Below are positions 10,835 through 20,736 of a DNA stretch of 51,010 nucleotides, one piece after another. A program made the translations under genes and the position numbers. Source of the DNA: Alphaproteobacteria bacterium (GTDB lineage: Bacteria; Pseudomonadota; Alphaproteobacteria; M2410); the NCBI GenBank assembly GCA_006226415.1, contig SBGZ01000075.1, positions 1 through 51,010 of the forward strand. The letters run 5' to 3'. The notes under the pieces were generated by a model. That model saw only the letters and a program-made list of their open reading frames with translations. It did not search any database and was not told the DNA's origin. Numbering within the stretch: the stretch's first letter is position 1; the number at the start of each line of letters is the position of its first letter.

Positions 10835-12339
10835 TTGCCCGATCCCAGATTATAGCGCCCCAGGATCGATTGAACGCCCGATACCAGATCAGACCGACTT
10901 ACGGAAATCTGCGCGGGTTGTTCTTCGCGCCACTCTTTATTGTCATCAATCGTCTTGGACATTTCTGTGCCGAGCACCATGTCCTTGAGGGTCACCTCGC
11001 CCGCGGCTCTTTCATCTTCACCCTGAATAACCACCAGCGGCGCGCGGCGCTTGTCGGCATATTTGACCTGGGCCCGCATACCGCTTTCACCCAGATACAT
11101 CTCTGACCGGATGCCCGCGGCTCTGAGCTCCTGCACCATGGCCTGGTAGGATTTGATGTCGTCGCGGTCCATGACCAGAACGACCACTGGGCCGTACCCT
11201 TCTGTGTCATCTAGCCGACCGAGCGCACGAAGAGCCGCAAAGAGGCGGCTGACGCCAATGGAGCAACCGGTTGCCGGGACCTTGACGCCTTTAAAGCGTT
11301 CCACCAATCCGTCGTAGCGGCCGCCCGATCCGACCGAACCAAAACGCACCTGCTGGCCCTCTTCGTTGGTGGTCTCGAAAGTGAGTTCGATTTCCCAAAC
11401 CGGTCCGGTGTAATATTCCAAGCCGCGCACAATGCCCGGATCAAAGACGACCCTGTCATCGCCATAGCCGACGGCGGTCAGGAGCTCGTCGATTTCACGC
11501 AGCTCTGCTACGCCTTCAAGACCGGTTTGGCTATCGCCGACCACCGGTGCCAGCGCATCACAAATAGCGCTGCGGCTGGTGCCTTTCACTTCAAGAAAAG
11601 CGACAACGCCCGCGATCTGATCTTCTGAAAGCTCCGCGCCTTTGGTGAAATCGCCGGATTCATCCTTGCGGCCCTTGCCGAGAAGGAGCGTGACGCCCTC
11701 AATCCCCAAACGATCCAGCTTGTCGATGGCGCGCAGAACCGTCAGACGTTGTCCTTGTCCTGCCTCGTCTGACAGATCCAGACCAATGGTTTCCAAAACC
11801 CCATCGAGGATTTTGCGGTTGTTGACCCGCACTTCATAGTCCTCGCGGGCGATGCCGAGATTTTCCATGATGTCGGACATGAGAGAGCACATTTCCGCGT
11901 CCGCGGTCATGCCAGCGGCGCCGACGGTGTCGGCATCAAATTGCGTGAACTGGCGAAAGCGCCCTGGCCCCGGCTTTTCATTACGCCAAACCGGGCCTTC
12001 CTGATAGCGGCGGAAAGGCTTGGGCAGTGCGTCATAATTTTGCGCCACAAAACGGGCGAGCGGCGCGGTCAGGTCATAACGCAGCGACAACCATTGATCG
12101 TCATCATCCTGGAAGGAAAAGACACCCTCGTTGGGGCGATCCGCATCGGGCAGAAACTTGCCCAGCGCATCGGCGTATTCGAGTGCCGAGGTCTGAAGCG
12201 CCTCAAAGCCATAAAGATCGAAGACATGGCGAATGGCATCCAGCATCTGGCGTTGCTGAACGACGTCGGTGGCCCGTTCGTCCTGGAGCCCTTTCGGCAC
12301 GCGGGCCTTGGGGCGGAATGTCTTCTGTTTTTTGCTCAT
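10831..12339 (-). CDS. hisS: Histidyl-tRNA synthetase
   Basis: Class II aminoacyl-tRNA synthetase charging tRNA-His. The 502 residues include motif 2 ([20 protein letters not shown]), the HisRS-specific [11 protein letters not shown], motif 3 ([17 protein letters not shown]) and a C-terminal anticodon-binding domain (about residues 390-475). It is longer than E. coli HisS (424) because of an insertion and tail seen in many alphaproteobacterial enzymes. It is first gene of hisS-hisZ-hisG, and its stop overlaps the hisZ start by four bases. Putting charging and synthesis genes in one operon links tRNA-His supply to histidine production. Confidence 0.96.
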   Translation of the reverse strand: MSKKQKTFRPKARVPKGLQDERATDVVQQRQMLDAIRHVFDLYGFEALQTSALEYADALGKFLPDADRPNEGVFSFQDDDDQWLSLRYDLTAPLARFVAQNYDALPKPFRRYQEGPVWRNEKPGPGRFRQFTQFDADTVGAAGMTADAEMCSLMSDIMENLGIAREDYEVRVNNRKILDGVLETIGLDLSDEAGQGQRLTVLRAIDKLDRLGIEGVTLLLGKGRKDESGDFTKGAELSEDQIAGVVAFLEVKGTSRSAICDALAPVVGDSQTGLEGVAELREIDELLTAVGYGDDRVVFDPGIVRGLEYYTGPVWEIELTFETTNEEGQQVRFGSVGSGGRYDGLVERFKGVKVPATGCSIGVSRLFAALRALGRLDDTEGYGPVVVLVMDRDDIKSYQAMVQELRAAGIRSEMYLGESGMRAQVKYADKRRAPLVVIQGEDERAAGEVTLKDMVLGTEMSKTIDDNKEWREEQPAQISVSRSDLVSGVQSILGRYNLGSGK

Positions 12340-12490
12340 TTTTTCTGTCTTTTAGGCCGATATTCGCTTGAAAATCCGGGCTTTCCTAGCGCATCGGGGC
12401 CATGAGAGCAAGAATTGCGTCGGAGGCGTCAGAGCGCTAGCTTGAGCATCCGGTATTTCATTCCAGCCTTTGAGATGGGAGGTCTTCCTC

Positions 12491-12922
12491 ATGGACCAAA
12501 GAATAAGCGCATTAACCCTAGGCGTAGACGACCTGACCCGAGCCACACGCTTCTACACCGAGGGGCTGGGTTGGCAGCAAAATGGCGGAGAAGAAGGGGT
12601 CATCGCCTTTTTTCAACTCAACGGATTTGTGCTGGGCCTTTATGACGCGCAAATGCTGGCCGACGAGGCCTCTGGCGGCGCCAGAGGCTCAGGATTTGGC
12701 GGCATTGCGCTGGCTCACAATGTCACCAGCAAAGAGGCGGTGGATGCCCTCCTTGCCCAGGCGGTTGCGGCAGGAGGCAGCCTGATCAAACCCGCCGAAG
12801 ATGTCTTCTGGGGCGGCTATTCAGGTTATTTTGCCGATCCAGACGGCCACCGCTGGGAGGTCGCCTATAATCCCTATTGGCCAATCACCGAGGATGGCCG
12901 AACGCTCCTGTCAGACGATTAG
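12491..12922 (+). CDS. VOC (glyoxalase/bleomycin-resistance fold) family protein
   Basis: 143 residues. The paired beta-alpha-beta-beta-beta modules of the VOC fold are visible: first half ISALTLGVDDLTRATRFYTE, second half ending GGYSGYFADPDGHRWEVAYN, with the usual C-terminal metal-ligand Glu in HRWEVAYN. VOC proteins range from glyoxalases and dioxygenases to resistance proteins, and the substrate is not determinable here. ATG 12491 has GGGAGG 8 bases upstream and is preferred over an in-frame TTG at 12470. The stop overlaps that of the convergent transporter gene (TTAG). Confidence 0.85.
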   Translation: MDQRISALTLGVDDLTRATRFYTEGLGWQQNGGEEGVIAFFQLNGFVLGLYDAQMLADEASGGARGSGFGGIALAHNVTSKEAVDALLAQAVAAGGSLIKPAEDVFWGGYSGYFADPDGHRWEVAYNPYWPITEDGRTLLSDD

Positions 12923-14316
12923 TTGAGCAAGGCCCTCAAGGGGCCGGTCTCATACAAAAGGATGATCGCCACAGCGATGGGGGCCAGATAGCGCACCAGG
13001 ACCCGCCAGACCAAAAAGGTCGTGTCCGACATGGCTGGCAATTCGTCGCGGGACGATTGCCGCGTCATGACCCAACCGGCGATAAGAGCGATCAGCAACC
13101 CGCCGAGGGGCAACATGATTTTTCCGGTCACGAAGTCGATCAGTTCAAAGATCGTCATGCCCTGGAAGGTGGATAGGCGCCCGAGCGGGTGAAAGCCCGC
13201 CCATTTGTTGAATGAGAAGACGGTCAAAAGGCCCACAGCCCAAACAGCCAGCCCACCGACAATAACGCCGGTTTTGCGGCCCAGGCGGCTGCGCTCCTCG
13301 ACCCAGGACGCCAGAATTTCCAACATGGAAATGGACGAGGTGATGGCAGCCACCAAAGCCAGAACGAAGAAAGCCGCGCCGATGATATTGCCGAGTGGCA
13401 TTTGGCCAAAGGCAATGGGCAGCGTCACAAAGATCAAGCCTGGCCCTTCGCCCGGATTGAGGTTGAAGCCGAAGACCAGTGGGAAAATCAACAGACCGGC
13501 GATAATGGCCACAGCCGTGTCCGACAAGGCAATGATCAGTGCCGAGCCCGGGATGTGGGTATCGCGTTCCAGATAGGCGCCATAGGTCAGCATGATGGCA
13601 CCGCCGACGCCGACGGAGAAAAAGGCCTGACCCAGAGCCGACAAAACCACCGCGCCGGTGATCTTTGACAGATCAAATGTAAAGAGGAAATTCCAGCCAG
13701 CAGCGAAGTCGCCAATGAAAGCCGAAAAGATCGTCAAGGCGACAAGAAGCACGAAAAACAACGGCATGAGAATATTGACCGCTTTTTCGATACCGTTTTT
13801 GAGGCCGAGCACGACAATGAACACGGTCAGCGCCATGAAGATCGAGTGCCCTATGACCAGCTTGTTGACATCGGCCAATGTCTCGCCAAAGAGCAATCCA
13901 GCGCCCTGACTGTCGATGCCTTCAAATTCGCCAGACAGAATATTGGGGATGTAATCGATGAACCAGCCGGCGATGACCGAGTAAAAGGACAAGATCAGCA
14001 TGGCCGCGATCATGCCGTTCCAGCCCGCAAGGGACCATTTGGGTGACGCCTTTTCATCCAGAGCCACCTTGCGCACAGAGCCAACAGCCGAAAGTCGGCC
14101 GCGCCGACCAATCATCAGCTCGCCAATCAAAATCGGCAAGACGATCAAAAGAACGCAGATCAGATAGACCAGAACAAAGGCCCCGCCCCCGTTCTGCCCT
14201 GCCTGATAGGGAAAGCGCCAAAAATTACCAAGGCCGACGGCGGAACCTACCGCCGCCATAATAAAGGTAAAACGCGAAGACCAATGTGACGACTTTTGAG
14301 CTGTCGGAGCTGCCAT
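12919..14316 (-). CDS. Sodium-dependent transporter, NSS/SNF family
   Basis: Inner-membrane Na+ symporter of the LeuT fold. 465 residues with about 11-12 hydrophobic helices. Diagnostic is the first-helix region FIMAAVGSAVGLGNFWRFPY (about residues 18-37), whose unwound segment contributes Na+ and substrate ligands, followed by GGGAFVLVYL. Bacterial members carry amino acids or related compounds, and the substrate here is unknown. A strong terminator of the upstream receptor gene lies before it, so it has its own promoter. It converges on the VOC gene with overlapping stops. Confidence 0.92.
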   Translation of the reverse strand: MAAPTAQKSSHWSSRFTFIMAAVGSAVGLGNFWRFPYQAGQNGGGAFVLVYLICVLLIVLPILIGELMIGRRGRLSAVGSVRKVALDEKASPKWSLAGWNGMIAAMLILSFYSVIAGWFIDYIPNILSGEFEGIDSQGAGLLFGETLADVNKLVIGHSIFMALTVFIVVLGLKNGIEKAVNILMPLFFVLLVALTIFSAFIGDFAAGWNFLFTFDLSKITGAVVLSALGQAFFSVGVGGAIMLTYGAYLERDTHIPGSALIIALSDTAVAIIAGLLIFPLVFGFNLNPGEGPGLIFVTLPIAFGQMPLGNIIGAAFFVLALVAAITSSISMLEILASWVEERSRLGRKTGVIVGGLAVWAVGLLTVFSFNKWAGFHPLGRLSTFQGMTIFELIDFVTGKIMLPLGGLLIALIAGWVMTRQSSRDELPAMSDTTFLVWRVLVRYLAPIAVAIILLYETGPLRALLN

Positions 14317-14370
14317 GAGTTATCCCCTCAAATCATCCTGATTTGCACGGAGTATGTCATGAGACTCGGC

Positions 14371-14408
14371 CAAACAAAAGCCCGGGACTTGTTTCAAAGT
14401 CCCGGGCT
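14371..14408 (-). terminator. Rho-independent terminator of the TonB-dependent receptor gene
   Basis: A perfect 12-bp stem (AGCCCGGGACTT with its complement) encloses a 6-base loop. On the minus strand it is followed by TTTTGTTT. It lies 23 bases after the stop of the receptor gene and before the start of the NSS transporter gene, isolating the two. Confidence 0.92.
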
Positions 14409-14431
14409 CGAATGTGGAGATTTCCGTGCGA

Positions 14432-16627
14432 TTAGCGGCGGAAAGATACGCTCAGGCCAATGATCCGAGGTTCGTTGACATAAGCCGTGTTGTTGTTGAA
14501 GTCGATACCGCCTTTGACGTTATCTTCATCGGTGATGTTGCGGGCAAAGAGGGCAACTTCATAAGAGCCATCGTTGCGGGCGTAACCGATCTTCAAGCCA
14601 CCTTCGAACTGGTCGTCGGTTTGGAATTCAATCGATTCGTAGAGGAAGAGATTGACTTCCGTCTGGTAGTACCAGTCGGTGAAGAAGAAGAGTTCGTGAT
14701 CAGCACCCATGGGCACGCCATAACGAGCTGTCATGTTGTAGACCCACTCTGGGGCTTGCGGCAGCGGATTGCCATCAACAACGGCACGTTCATCCGGTCC
14801 GACAAACACAGTCGGGTCGGTCACGGTACATTGCGCGCAAATACCCACCAGGAGATCCGGATCGTCAATTTCCGTGTGATTGAGGCTGGCGCCCAAAGTC
14901 ATCAGGAAATTATCCGTCGGCGCCCATTCGGCATCAAACTCAAAGCCGTAACCACGGGCCTGACGGGCGTTGACCAGCTGGATCAGGTTCGCATCGCCAC
15001 CGACAGCCGAGAGCTGGATATCATCAATGGTGTAGGTGTAACCGGCACCGTTGATGCGGAAGGTTTTGCTCGGGTTTTCATACTTCGCACCGATTTCATA
15101 AGACATGATTGTCTCAGAGTCGGCGACCGAAGGCGCCCCGAAGAAGACCACATCGCGGCCCTGGATGGACGGCGCCCGGAAACCGGAAGCCACGCGGCCA
15201 TAGAGGTTCAGCTCATCGGCGATGTGCCACATGGCGGTCAGATCCCAGTCAACATGGTTGCCGGTCTTTTTAATTGTATAGGCCGGCCAGCCTTCTGCAC
15301 TGAAGCCTTTTTCGTCGTCGGTAAAGCGAATACCACCGGTCACGGTCCACTCTTCACCAAAGTCACGAGAGTATTGACCAAAAACGGCCCATGCTTCGTT
15401 GGTGTGCGTGACTTTTTGAGCGTTGAAGCCGGCATCGGTGAGGATGTCGAATTCACCGTCAAAATAGTAGAAGCCGTACTGCCAGGAATAACCATCGGTA
15501 TTCTGGCTGGCGACGCGGAATTCTTGCGTGAACTGATCCAAAGAGGTCAGTCCGTCTTCCGTATCTGACGGGAAAGGAATAAAGCCCGGACCCGCGCCGA
15601 CCTGACCGCCGTCGATATCACCACGGCTCGAGCCATCGGTGGTTTCAAAGGCGGTGATCGAGGTCACTGTGAAGTTGTCTGTCGCATCCCAGGTGATGTT
15701 GATCGAACCACCCTGGCCTTTATAAGCCTGCGGGTTGTTGTTGCCACCATCGAAGTAGACCTTGTCGCGATCATAGTTCGAGTTCAGCTTATTGCTGCCC
15801 GGCGTAAAGACGTTGGCGCGGAAGATCGCCGCGGAATTACCGTCCAGATCGCGCGCATGAACATTGAAGAGAATGTTCAGGTCATCATTGGCCTGGATTG
15901 ATAGCTGCGCCCGACCCGCGAATTCATCAAAGCCGCCCATGGCGTCTTTTTCAATTGGCGTATTGGTCAGGTAGTCATAATTGTCGATGTAGTCGTCGCG
16001 GTGCTGATAAAGCACAGACAGGCGACCGGTCACAGAGCCATCATCGTTGAGAGCACCGCCAACGGCGCCTTCCAGATTCAAAGTATTGTATTCACCATAG
16101 ACGCCGGTCAGATAACCGCTCTTTTCAGCGCTCGGCTTAACAGTGGTGAACTTCACGATACCGGCTGGCGTGTTACGTCCGAACAGAGTGCCTTGCGGAC
16201 CGCGCAGAACTTCAACCTGCTCAATATCGAAAATCGGAGAGCTCTTAAGCACAACGTTTTCAAGAACCACATCGTCCATGATGACCGATACCGGCTGCGA
16301 GGCGGCCAGGTCAAAGTCGGTGTTGCCGAGACCGCGAATATAGAAGCGCGGGGCAACACGGCCGTTGGAAGATTCAACGTTCAAGCTCGGAACACGGCCT
16401 GCCAGAGCAAGAATGTCCTGACCGCCAGCAAAGAGCGTATCGAGTGCTTCGCCGCTCTTGGTCGCGACAGAAAGCGGAACGTCGCGAATGTTTTCAACAC
16501 GGCGTGTCGCCGTCACTTTGATTTCGTCGAAGACAGCAAAAGCTGAAGTCTCAGCGAAAGTCGAGAGTGCGACGATGGAAGCTGCGCCTGCCAGCAATGA
16601 TCGCCGTCCCAGTCCTTTTTTAGGCAT
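14432..16627 (-). CDS. TonB-dependent outer-membrane receptor
   Basis: 731 residues. A signal peptide with a twin-arginine-like start (GLGRRSLLAGAA) ends near AFA at about residue 31. A TonB-box-like DEIKVTATRR follows, then the plug domain with VEVLRGPQGTLFGRNTPAG near residue 135, and a long 22-strand-type barrel. Barrel repeats include YGRVASGFRAPSIQGRD and the last strand PRIIGLSVSFRR. A CAQC pair near residue 600 may form a disulfide in an extracellular loop. It energises uptake of an unknown ligand through TonB-ExbBD, and nothing adjacent names the substrate. SD AGAAGGGG lies upstream of the ATG. A palindrome lies next to a -35-like element about 100 bases upstream, and a strong terminator follows. 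Confidence 0.93.
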   Translation of the reverse strand: MPKKGLGRRSLLAGAASIVALSTFAETSAFAVFDEIKVTATRRVENIRDVPLSVATKSGEALDTLFAGGQDILALAGRVPSLNVESSNGRVAPRFYIRGLGNTDFDLAASQPVSVIMDDVVLENVVLKSSPIFDIEQVEVLRGPQGTLFGRNTPAGIVKFTTVKPSAEKSGYLTGVYGEYNTLNLEGAVGGALNDDGSVTGRLSVLYQHRDDYIDNYDYLTNTPIEKDAMGGFDEFAGRAQLSIQANDDLNILFNVHARDLDGNSAAIFRANVFTPGSNKLNSNYDRDKVYFDGGNNNPQAYKGQGGSINITWDATDNFTVTSITAFETTDGSSRGDIDGGQVGAGPGFIPFPSDTEDGLTSLDQFTQEFRVASQNTDGYSWQYGFYYFDGEFDILTDAGFNAQKVTHTNEAWAVFGQYSRDFGEEWTVTGGIRFTDDEKGFSAEGWPAYTIKKTGNHVDWDLTAMWHIADELNLYGRVASGFRAPSIQGRDVVFFGAPSVADSETIMSYEIGAKYENPSKTFRINGAGYTYTIDDIQLSAVGGDANLIQLVNARQARGYGFEFDAEWAPTDNFLMTLGASLNHTEIDDPDLLVGICAQCTVTDPTVFVGPDERAVVDGNPLPQAPEWVYNMTARYGVPMGADHELFFFTDWYYQTEVNLFLYESIEFQTDDQFEGGLKIGYARNDGSYEVALFARNITDEDNVKGGIDFNNNTAYVNEPRIIGLSVSFRR

Positions 16628-16725
16628 GATATTGCCCCTTCTATTTGTTTAAAAATCCCAATCCCTTTTGGGCACGCGACTCGTGCGACCCAAGCAGATA
16701 CAGAATGCTAATCGGGACCTAAGAG

Positions 16726-16746
16726 AGTCAATGTAAGGCACCTTAC
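16726..16746 (-). promoter_or_regulatory. Candidate promoter -35 with abutting palindromic operator, upstream of the TonB receptor gene
   Basis: The perfect inverted repeat GTAAGG-TG-CCTTAC (minus-strand reading, 16746-16733) sits one base before a TTGACT -35-like element (16731-16726). The element is about 100 bases upstream of the receptor start. A convincing -10 is not visible, with CATTCT at 18-base spacing the best candidate. The repeat is a plausible regulator-binding site, and the regulator is unknown. Confidence 0.4.
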
Positions 16747-16862
16747 AGGGGGCGGCTCGGTGTCGGAATCCCACCTCATGAGGATTTTTTGTCACGGTTT
16801 CGCGGCAAAACAGCAGCATTACTGACCAATTGGACAGCGAAAGCCAGTGAATGCTCAGCCAC

Positions 16863-19800
16863 TTACAGGCCGCCAGCGGCCCCCGGGTCGAGGCAGAAAA
16901 GGGCAGCATTGCCACCTTGCGCGGTGATATTTTCGGTCCGCACTCGCTCAGTGGCGAAGCGGAACAGATAGTGTGGCCCACCCGCCTTTGGTCCTGTTCC
17001 CGAAAGGCCACAACCGCCAAAGGGCTGACACCCAACCGTGGCACCAATCATGTCGCGGTTCACATAAGTATTGCCAGCAGGCATGCCCGCAAAAACTTGA
17101 TCCGCGAAAGACTTTAATCGGGAATGAACCCCCAAGGTGAGGCCATAGTTCTTTTCTCTCAAGGCTTCGAGGAGGGTTGCCAGATCTCGCGACTCAAATC
17201 GCAAGACATGGAGAACCGGCCCGAAGGTTTCTCTTTCCATCGTATCGAGAGATGGAATTTCGACCAGGGCCGGACCAAAAAAGGTTGCCGGGCCAGCCGG
17301 TCTGTCGAGCTGTTTCAAAATAATTGCATCGTTTTCCATGCGGGCCATATGGGCGCCGAGCAAATCGAGGGCGGTTTGGTCGATGATCGGCCCCACATCA
17401 GTGGCTTGATGGCGCGGGTCCCCGACCACCAGAGCGTCCATGGCGCCTTTCAGTGTCTGGATCAATTTGTCGGCGATATCATCCTGAACAAATAATATCC
17501 GCAAGGCTGAACACCTTTGCCCCGCCGACCCAAAGGCAGAACGGATAACATCATCAACAACCTGCTCAATCAGCGCCGTCGAATCCACAAACATGCCATT
17601 GAGACCGCCGGTTTCGGCGATGAGCGGCACGATGGCCCCCCCGCGGGCCGCCAGGGTGCGATTGATCTTCTGAGCGGTTTCCGTGGATCCGGTAAAGGCG
17701 ACGCCCGCGATGCGCGGGTCCGCGACCAAAGCAGCACCAACGGCGCCATCCCCCAAGACCAGCTGCAATACCTCCTCGGGCAAACCCGCAGCCTTGAACA
17801 GGCGCAGCGCCTCGGCAGCGATGAGCGGGGTCTGTTCCGCCGGTTTGGCAAGCACGCTATTGCCCGCGGCCAGGGCGGCCATGAGCTGACCCGTGAAGAT
17901 GGCCAGGGGGAAATTCCAAGGGGCGATGCAGACAAAGGCGCCCCGCCCTTCAAGGGTCAGTTCATTGGTTTCGCCGGTCGGACCCGGCATCGCTTCGCCC
18001 TGCGTAAAATGCTTCTCTGCCTCACCGGCATAGTAACGACAGAAGTCGACCGCCTCGCGCACCTCATCGACACCATCTTGCCAGGTTTTGCCGGCTTCGC
18101 GTGCCAGAAGCCCGATCAGGCTCAACATATTTTCTTCCAGCGCATCCCCGCATTGGCGCAAGATTTTCGCGCGCGCCGCGCCGCCCAGCGCGTTCCAGGC
18201 CGGGAAAGCCCCCACCGCCCGGGTGACCATGTCGCCGATTTCCCCGAGCGCGGCATTGACGACCTTCCCTGCAGGAAGGGCCGGGTCTGCCGGATTGAGA
18301 ACGGGCTCGCCAGGCTCTCCAACGCCCGCTTGCCACTCTGCGTGATAGGCCAGATCAATGGCCGCCGACAATTTTTCAGCCGTGCGCGCATCGTCAATAT
18401 CCAGCCCTTTGGAGTTCTTACGGCCAGCGCCGTAAATATCTTCAGGCAAGGGAATGCTGGGATGGCGCCAAAAGGGGTTGTCTTCAAAGGCACCCAGGGG
18501 ATCTTTCACCACCTCGCTTACATCCACCCTGTCATCCAGGAAGGAATGAACAAAGGACGAATTTGCGCCGTTTTCAAGCAGTCGTCGCACCAGATAAGGC
18601 AAGAGATCCTCGTGACTCCCCACCGGGGCATAAACCCGACAACGGATATTCTCGCCGACCTCCTTCGACGCCGATTTATAAAGCAGATCCCCCATGCCGT
18701 GGAGACGCTGGAATTCAAAGTCCTTGTTTGCGCCCGTCATGTGCAGGATCGCTGACAGGGTATGAGCGTTATGGGTCGCAAATTGCGGATAAACCGCCTT
18801 GGGATTTGCCAGCAGCTTCTGCGCGCAGGTCAGGTAGGAAAGGTCGGTGGCCGATTTTGTGGTGAAGACCGGATAATCCTCCAACCCATGCTGTTGAGCG
18901 AATTTAATCTCCGTGTCCCAATAGGCCCCCTTGACCAGCCGGACCATGAGACGCCGGCCTGAGCGGTCCGCTAGGTCGGCAAGCCAATCGACGACATAAA
19001 CCGCGCGCTTTTGATAGGCCTGGAGGGCGAGGCCCAGTCCCTGCCAACCCTTCAATTCGGGCGCATGGGCGAGGGCTTCCAACAGATCCAGGGAAAAGGC
19101 CAGGCGGTCGGCCTCTTCCGCGTCAATGGTAAAGCCAATATCGTAATGGGCCGCCCGTTTGGCGAGCTCAAGCAAGCGTCCATAAAGCAGCGAGAAGGTC
19201 TTATCTTTCTGGGCAAACCTGTAGCGGGGATGGAGGGCGGAAATTTTTACCGAAATGCCCGGCCCGTCATAGACGCCTTTGCCAGCGGCTTCTTTGCCGA
19301 TTTCTTCAATGGCGTTGTGATAGCTTTCAAGATACCGACAGGCGTCTTCGTCGGTGCGGGCGCCTTCGCCCAGCATGTCGAAGGAATAAAGCAGATTGCC
19401 GGTGAGCTTGCGGCCACGCTTCATGGCACTTGCGATCGTGCGCCCCAGAACAAATTGTTCGCCCATGATACGCATGGCCTGCATCATGGCGGCGCGGATG
19501 ACCGGCTCCCCTGACTTGGAGACCAGCGAGCGCATGTAATCGCTTGTGTTGCGGTGAATTTGCGGCGCCAGTTCGATGACCCGCCCAGTCAACATAAGGC
19601 CCCAGGTGGAGGCGTTGACCAGCAGGGAATCCGATTTTCCGGAATGGCTCTGCCAATTGCCGGATTTGATTTTCTCGGCGATCAGCCTGTCGGCGGTTTC
19701 CGCATCAGGCACGCGCAGCAGGGCCTCGGCCAGACACATCAGGGCAATGCCTTCCTGGTTCGAGAGGCCGAATTCCTGCAAAAATGTATCGAGCGTGCCT

Positions 19801-19991
19801 CGGTCCTGTTTATTGGCGCGCGCGCGGGCGACAATGCTGGCGGCTACCGCGCCGATCCCGTCGCGTGCCGATTGTTCAAGCGTGAGTTGCGACAGAAGAT
19901 ATCTAAGTATCTCCTCCTCGCTTTCATGCTTGAAAGTTTCAAAATCCGCAAAATAGGCATTGCCGTGGGCGTGCTCTTCAACCAGTGCCAT
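16863..19991 (-). CDS. putA: Bifunctional proline dehydrogenase / L-glutamate-gamma-semialdehyde dehydrogenase
   Basis: Oxidises proline to glutamate, using FAD at the proline dehydrogenase barrel (about residues 180-480: DGPGISVKISALHPRY, MVRLVKGAYWDTEIK, YAPVGSHEDLLPYLVRRLLEN) and NAD+ at the aldehyde dehydrogenase domain (about 560-1030). The latter holds PWNFPLAIFTGQ, the general-base Glu in LIAETGGLNG and the catalytic Cys in SAGQRCSALR. At 1042 residues it is the compact PutA type: no N-terminal ribbon-helix-helix DNA-binding domain is visible, so it should not autoregulate as E. coli PutA does. ATG 19991 is chosen over an in-frame TTG at 20006, though neither has a strong ribosome binding site. 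It has no putP or Lrp-type regulator beside it. Confidence 0.97.
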   Translation of the reverse strand: MALVEEHAHGNAYFADFETFKHESEEEILRYLLSQLTLEQSARDGIGAVAASIVARARANKQDRGTLDTFLQEFGLSNQEGIALMCLAEALLRVPDAETADRLIAEKIKSGNWQSHSGKSDSLLVNASTWGLMLTGRVIELAPQIHRNTSDYMRSLVSKSGEPVIRAAMMQAMRIMGEQFVLGRTIASAMKRGRKLTGNLLYSFDMLGEGARTDEDACRYLESYHNAIEEIGKEAAGKGVYDGPGISVKISALHPRYRFAQKDKTFSLLYGRLLELAKRAAHYDIGFTIDAEEADRLAFSLDLLEALAHAPELKGWQGLGLALQAYQKRAVYVVDWLADLADRSGRRLMVRLVKGAYWDTEIKFAQQHGLEDYPVFTTKSATDLSYLTCAQKLLANPKAVYPQFATHNAHTLSAILHMTGANKDFEFQRLHGMGDLLYKSASKEVGENIRCRVYAPVGSHEDLLPYLVRRLLENGANSSFVHSFLDDRVDVSEVVKDPLGAFEDNPFWRHPSIPLPEDIYGAGRKNSKGLDIDDARTAEKLSAAIDLAYHAEWQAGVGEPGEPVLNPADPALPAGKVVNAALGEIGDMVTRAVGAFPAWNALGGAARAKILRQCGDALEENMLSLIGLLAREAGKTWQDGVDEVREAVDFCRYYAGEAEKHFTQGEAMPGPTGETNELTLEGRGAFVCIAPWNFPLAIFTGQLMAALAAGNSVLAKPAEQTPLIAAEALRLFKAAGLPEEVLQLVLGDGAVGAALVADPRIAGVAFTGSTETAQKINRTLAARGGAIVPLIAETGGLNGMFVDSTALIEQVVDDVIRSAFGSAGQRCSALRILFVQDDIADKLIQTLKGAMDALVVGDPRHQATDVGPIIDQTALDLLGAHMARMENDAIILKQLDRPAGPATFFGPALVEIPSLDTMERETFGPVLHVLRFESRDLATLLEALREKNYGLTLGVHSRLKSFADQVFAGMPAGNTYVNRDMIGATVGCQPFGGCGLSGTGPKAGGPHYLFRFATERVRTENITAQGGNAALFCLDPGAAGGL

Positions 19992-20127
19992 CGAAGTCAA
20001 ATCCAATCAGAATCTTGGGACGCAATGCGCGCAGGTTGGCTCGAAATATCGAACAGGGCAAGCCTTGTGATGCCTTTGAAATCTCTAGAAGAAATTCACG
20101 CCTGTCCGCGCAATTTTCGGTGCCGGG

Positions 20128-20598
20128 TCAGGGAAGCGGGATGGCCAAATGTTGCGTTGGCTCACAGGCCACAAATCCCTGCCAAACCGTTTGTAGCGTT
20201 TGCCGCTGGCTCTGGAATGGCAACCGCGTGAGCGCTTCTTCCAGGGTAAACCAACCGTACTCAGAATGCTCCTCATTGAGGGTCACCCTCTGCGGTCGGT
20301 CGATCCAGGCGACAAAGACCGGTATCAGCGTGATGACATCGGCAAAGGCATTGTAAAACTGCTCGCAAATATCGCCGGAATAAAAACGATCGGGGGCCAG
20401 GCCGGTCTCTTCTCGAAGCTCGCGCAAAACGCCCTCCCAGGCCTTTTCCCCCTTTTCCAGGCGGCCGGCCACCTGACACCACTCTCCGTCCAGTGGCGCG
20501 CCAATACGTTTGAGCAGCAAGACTTGCGGTTCGCCTCCCTCCAATCGCAGGACGAAACAGGACATGGCACGGCTGCGAACCGGTATTTCTGGCTTCAT
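20128..20598 (-). CDS. Nudix hydrolase
   Basis: 156 residues with an intact Nudix box, from GRLEKGE near residue 45 to RELREETGL, matching G-x5-E-x7-REU-x-EE-x-G-U. It therefore has the metal-binding glutamates needed to cleave a nucleoside diphosphate linked to another group, substrate unknown. ATG 20598 has AGAGGG 7 bases upstream and is preferred to an in-frame TTG at 20616. It runs divergently from gcdH, sharing a 138-base intergenic region, and ends about 120 bases before the putA start on the same strand. Confidence 0.88.
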   Translation of the reverse strand: MKPEIPVRSRAMSCFVLRLEGGEPQVLLLKRIGAPLDGEWCQVAGRLEKGEKAWEGVLRELREETGLAPDRFYSGDICEQFYNAFADVITLIPVFVAWIDRPQRVTLNEEHSEYGWFTLEEALTRLPFQSQRQTLQTVWQGFVACEPTQHLAIPLP

Positions 20599-20736
20599 GG
20601 GGGAGCCCTCTGACAAATTTCAACGTGATTGGCTTGAAAGTTCTTACTCTTTCGTTCGCAGGTATGGAACCCCCCGTCAATATGGGTTAAAGATGCGCCC
20701 AAACGACAAACCGATCTGCCCTTTCAGGAGAAATTC

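Noticed and set aside
14414-15568. A 384-codon open frame antisense to the TonB receptor gene, and a similar 412-codon frame opposite putA (17517-18755)
   Set aside because: Both mirror the codon pattern of strongly supported genes and show no family features.
16774-16783. CCTCATGAGG followed by a T-run as a terminator
   Set aside because: The palindrome has no room for a loop beyond a 3-bp stem, and no plus-strand gene ends upstream.
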